Shown here piece by piece: positions 5,614 through 5,768 of a stretch of 5,768 nucleotides of DNA; within the stretch, counting starts at the first letter, position 1, and each line of letters begins with the position of its first letter. Source of the stretch: Gammaproteobacteria bacterium UBA3532 (GTDB taxonomy: Bacteria > Pseudomonadota > Gammaproteobacteria > Enterobacterales > UBA3532); NCBI GenBank assembly GCA_002376965.1, contig DFOV01000345.1, forward strand, positions 1 through 5,768. The letters run 5' to 3'. The notes under the pieces are model-generated. The model saw only the letters and a list, made by a program, of their open reading frames with translations. It did not search any database and was not told the DNA's origin. The position numbers were made by a program, and so were the translations under genes.

Positions 5614-5768
5614 AGTAGGTATTCGCTTTAAGGTATTAATTATTACCGGCTTTTTGCTTTCTGTCCCTTGGCTTGGCTATCAGTACATCGGCGAAATGGA
5701 AAGCTACCTGCGGCGGGGACAGGAGAAAAATCTTATCGGCACAGCTGGAGCCGTGGCCGCGGCACTTC
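5600..5768 (+). CDS. pdsS: PdsS: sortase-system sensor histidine kinase, N-terminal part
   Basis: The reading frame starts at the ATG inside the last codons of pdsR and runs off the window after 56 codons. It overlaps pdsR by 14 bases in a different frame, which indicates translational coupling and one transcript. GGAAG (5594-5598) is a weak ribosome binding site. The visible peptide has a basic start (MIRVKVGIRFK), one membrane segment (about 11-30, including FLLSVPWLGYQYI), and then a charged stretch GEMESYLRRGQEKN entering the expected periplasmic sensor region. The phrases PWLGYQYIGEME and LRRGQE match the start of PdsS proteins as I recall them. The kinase core lies beyond the window, so its catalytic residues cannot be checked. 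The identification rests on this N-terminus and on the pairing with pdsR. Confidence 0.82.
   Translation, partial: MIRVKVGIRFKVLIITGFLLSVPWLGYQYIGEMESYLRRGQEKNLIGTAGAVAAAL

Overview
The window looks like chromosomal DNA from a free-living, probably marine, gammaproteobacterium. The gene content supports this: a proteobacterial dedicated sortase (Pds) signalling cluster, a BarA/GacS-style multi-domain hybrid kinase and a DCC-family oxidoreductase. Base composition is moderate and no transposase, phage or plasmid gene is visible. The genus cannot be fixed from this sequence alone.

Layout. (1) Positions 1-160, + strand: the C-terminal end of a DCC/DUF393 thiol-disulfide oxidoreductase-like gene. 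It converges on the next gene with only 16 bases between stop codons. (2) 177-3842, - strand: a very large soluble hybrid histidine kinase. Its order is TPR-like helical sensor, HisKA, HATPase, degenerate receiver, intact receiver, HPt and a C-terminal helical module. (3) 3843-3979: a 137-base gap with a perfect TATAAT for the kinase gene and a tandem repeat upstream of it. (4) 3980-4513, - strand: pdsO, a secreted OmpA-domain protein. (5) 4514-4914: a 401-base divergent intergenic region rich in structure. It holds an 11-bp-period direct repeat, a long imperfect inverted repeat enclosing two small hairpins, and weak promoter candidates facing both ways. (6) 4915-5613, + strand: pdsR, an OmpR/PhoB-family response regulator. 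(7) 5600 to the window edge, + strand: the start of pdsS, the membrane sensor kinase, overlapping pdsR by 14 bases.

How the genes fit together. PdsS (membrane kinase) and PdsR (DNA-binding regulator) form a translationally coupled two-component pair. PdsO is the OmpA-family protein that is known to travel with them. In the genomes where this set was defined it accompanies a dedicated sortase and its single target protein; neither is inside this window. The direct repeats have the helical-turn spacing expected of an OmpR-family operator, so PdsR may control pdsO and its own operon from the shared intergenic region. The hybrid kinase lies downstream of pdsO on the same strand with its own promoter and no clear terminator between them. 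It may therefore be a second, cytoplasmic input to this locus, or simply a neighbour.

The least expected signal is at 4732-4853. If the - strand is transcribed, it would fold into a long stem carrying two hairpins. Both hairpins contain AGGGATG, which matches the CsrA/RsmA recognition core ARGGAUG. Expression of this element is not shown by the sequence and remains a hypothesis.
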